Of a DNA stretch of 64,000 nucleotides, positions 63,204-64,000 are shown one piece after another. The stretch's first letter is position 1. Each line of letters begins with the position of its first letter. A program made the position numbers and the translations under genes. This DNA comes from Microbulbifer agarilyticus (GTDB taxonomy: Bacteria; Pseudomonadota; Gammaproteobacteria; Pseudomonadales; Cellvibrionaceae): assembly GCF_020171345.1 (NCBI RefSeq), contig NZ_JAIUZM010000001.1, forward strand, positions 124,001 through 188,000. Reading direction: 5' to 3'. A model generated the notes under the pieces. It was not told the DNA's origin. It searched no databases and saw only the letters and a program-made list of their open reading frames with translations.

Positions 63204-64000
63204 ATGCAGTACGCCGAACTTTTCTGTCAGAGTAATTTCTCCTTTCTACAGGGCGCCTCCCATCCACAGGAACTGGTGGCGACCGCGTACGAGCTCGGCT
63301 ATCGCGCGCTGGCGATTACCGATGAGTGCTCCATGGCGGGCGTGGTGCGCGCCTACTCCGAACTGCAAAATCTTGCTGAACAGCACGAGCGTCCGTTCCA
63401 GTTAATTTGCGGCAGCCTGTTTCGCCTGCAGGAAGAGCACCAGCAACTGGTATTACTGGCCCCGAACAGATTGGCCTACAGTGAAATTTGCCAGCTGATT
63501 TCCAGCTCGCGCCTGCGTGCGGAGAAAGGCCAGTACCAGACTTTTCTCGGAGACATCATCCAGCAATGCCAACACGCACTGTGCCTGTGGCTGCCGCCCC
63601 AAACTACGCAACAACAGGCACCACTCAATATTCCCGGAGAGCTGAAACAGCATTTTGGCAAACGCCTGTATATTGCACTGCACCACCATTTACTGCCCGG
63701 TGAAAACCAGCGTTTGCAGGCACTGATCGCCTTTGCCAAATCCGAACAGCTCCCGCTGGTGGCCACCAATGCGGTGTTGATGCACAGTCGCAGCCGCAAA
63801 CCACTGCAGGATGTACTGAACGCAAACTATCACAACTGCACCCTGGATCAGCTGGGCTATCGGTTGCAACAGAATGCCGAGCGCTACCTGCGCAGCCTGC
63901 CAGAAATCGCGGCACTTTATCCACAGAGTGCGATCGTCAACACCCTGCGCATTGCCGAGCAATGCAGCTTTAGCCTGAGTGAACTGCAATACCAGTATCC
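63204..64000 (+). CDS. dnaE2: DnaE2 (ImuC) error-prone DNA polymerase III alpha, 5' part
   Basis: The first 265 codons are present; the gene runs off the right edge. The PHP domain begins YAELFCQSNFSFLQGASHP, followed by ELGYRALAITDECSMAGVVR, and later LPLVATNAVLMHSRSRKPL. The FLQGASHP and ITDECSMAGVVR forms are those of DnaE2 rather than replicative DnaE. Third gene of the imuA-imuB-dnaE2 cassette, 35 bp after imuB, and so under the LexA boxes. It performs the synthesis step past damaged template bases. Confidence 0.93.
   Translation, partial: MQYAELFCQSNFSFLQGASHPQELVATAYELGYRALAITDECSMAGVVRAYSELQNLAEQHERPFQLICGSLFRLQEEHQQLVLLAPNRLAYSEICQLISSSRLRAEKGQYQTFLGDIIQQCQHALCLWLPPQTTQQQAPLNIPGELKQHFGKRLYIALHHHLLPGENQRLQALIAFAKSEQLPLVATNAVLMHSRSRKPLQDVLNANYHNCTLDQLGYRLQQNAERYLRSLPEIAALYPQSAIVNTLRIAEQCSFSLSELQYQY

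Overview
The window looks like chromosome from a marine, polysaccharide-degrading gammaproteobacterium of the Cellvibrionales type (Microbulbifer, Saccharophagus and relatives). That is inferred from secreted glycoside hydrolases carrying CBM6 modules and thrombospondin-3 (TSP3) linkers, a TonB receptor with tryptophan-halogenase-like genes, E. coli-like NarGHJI proteins and an imuA-imuB-dnaE2 SOS cassette. No rRNA, tRNA or CRISPR array was seen.

Layout. 1-5649 (minus): the 5' part of a giant secreted protein with eleven fibronectin type III modules, an SpvB/Tc-toxin-type domain and FG-GAP repeats; it runs off the left edge. 6039-36676: a glycan-utilisation region with a GH31 enzyme, a membrane-anchored AraC regulator, a TonB-dependent receptor, three halogenase-family genes in one overlapping operon, a secreted GH3 beta-glucosidase, two FucP-like sugar permeases flanking a LytS/LytTR two-component pair, two GH5 endoglucanases, a GH30 enzyme, an exported amidohydrolase and an exported ADP-ribosylglycohydrolase/EEP fusion. 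Together these can cut beta-glucan outside the cell, carry fragments across the outer membrane (TonB receptor), finish them with GH3 and import sugars by MFS permeases.

36917-48258: a small zinc-ribbon gene, then narGHJI, a PpiC-type isomerase, a small membrane protein and a double-length NarK1-NarK2 fusion, a complete respiratory nitrate uptake and reduction operon. 48533-52987: a DUF1254/DUF1214 lipoprotein, a D-aminoacylase-like amidohydrolase and a UPF0114 (YqhA) membrane protein.

53027-56569 is a decaying accessory patch. It holds an inactivated IS3-family element, then three attC-like repeats separating short single-gene cassettes (cupin, lipoprotein, broken hypothetical) with no integrase in view, then an N-terminally truncated alpha/beta hydrolase. 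The repeats look like an orphan integron cassette array (CALIN).

56704-64000: an S9 peptidase lipoprotein, an HI0933-family flavoprotein, dcd, and the mutagenesis cassette imuA-imuB-dnaE2 behind two tandem LexA boxes; dnaE2 runs off the right edge.

Most starts were chosen by ribosome-binding site and signal peptide. Family names are pattern recognition from the translated sequence; no database search was run.
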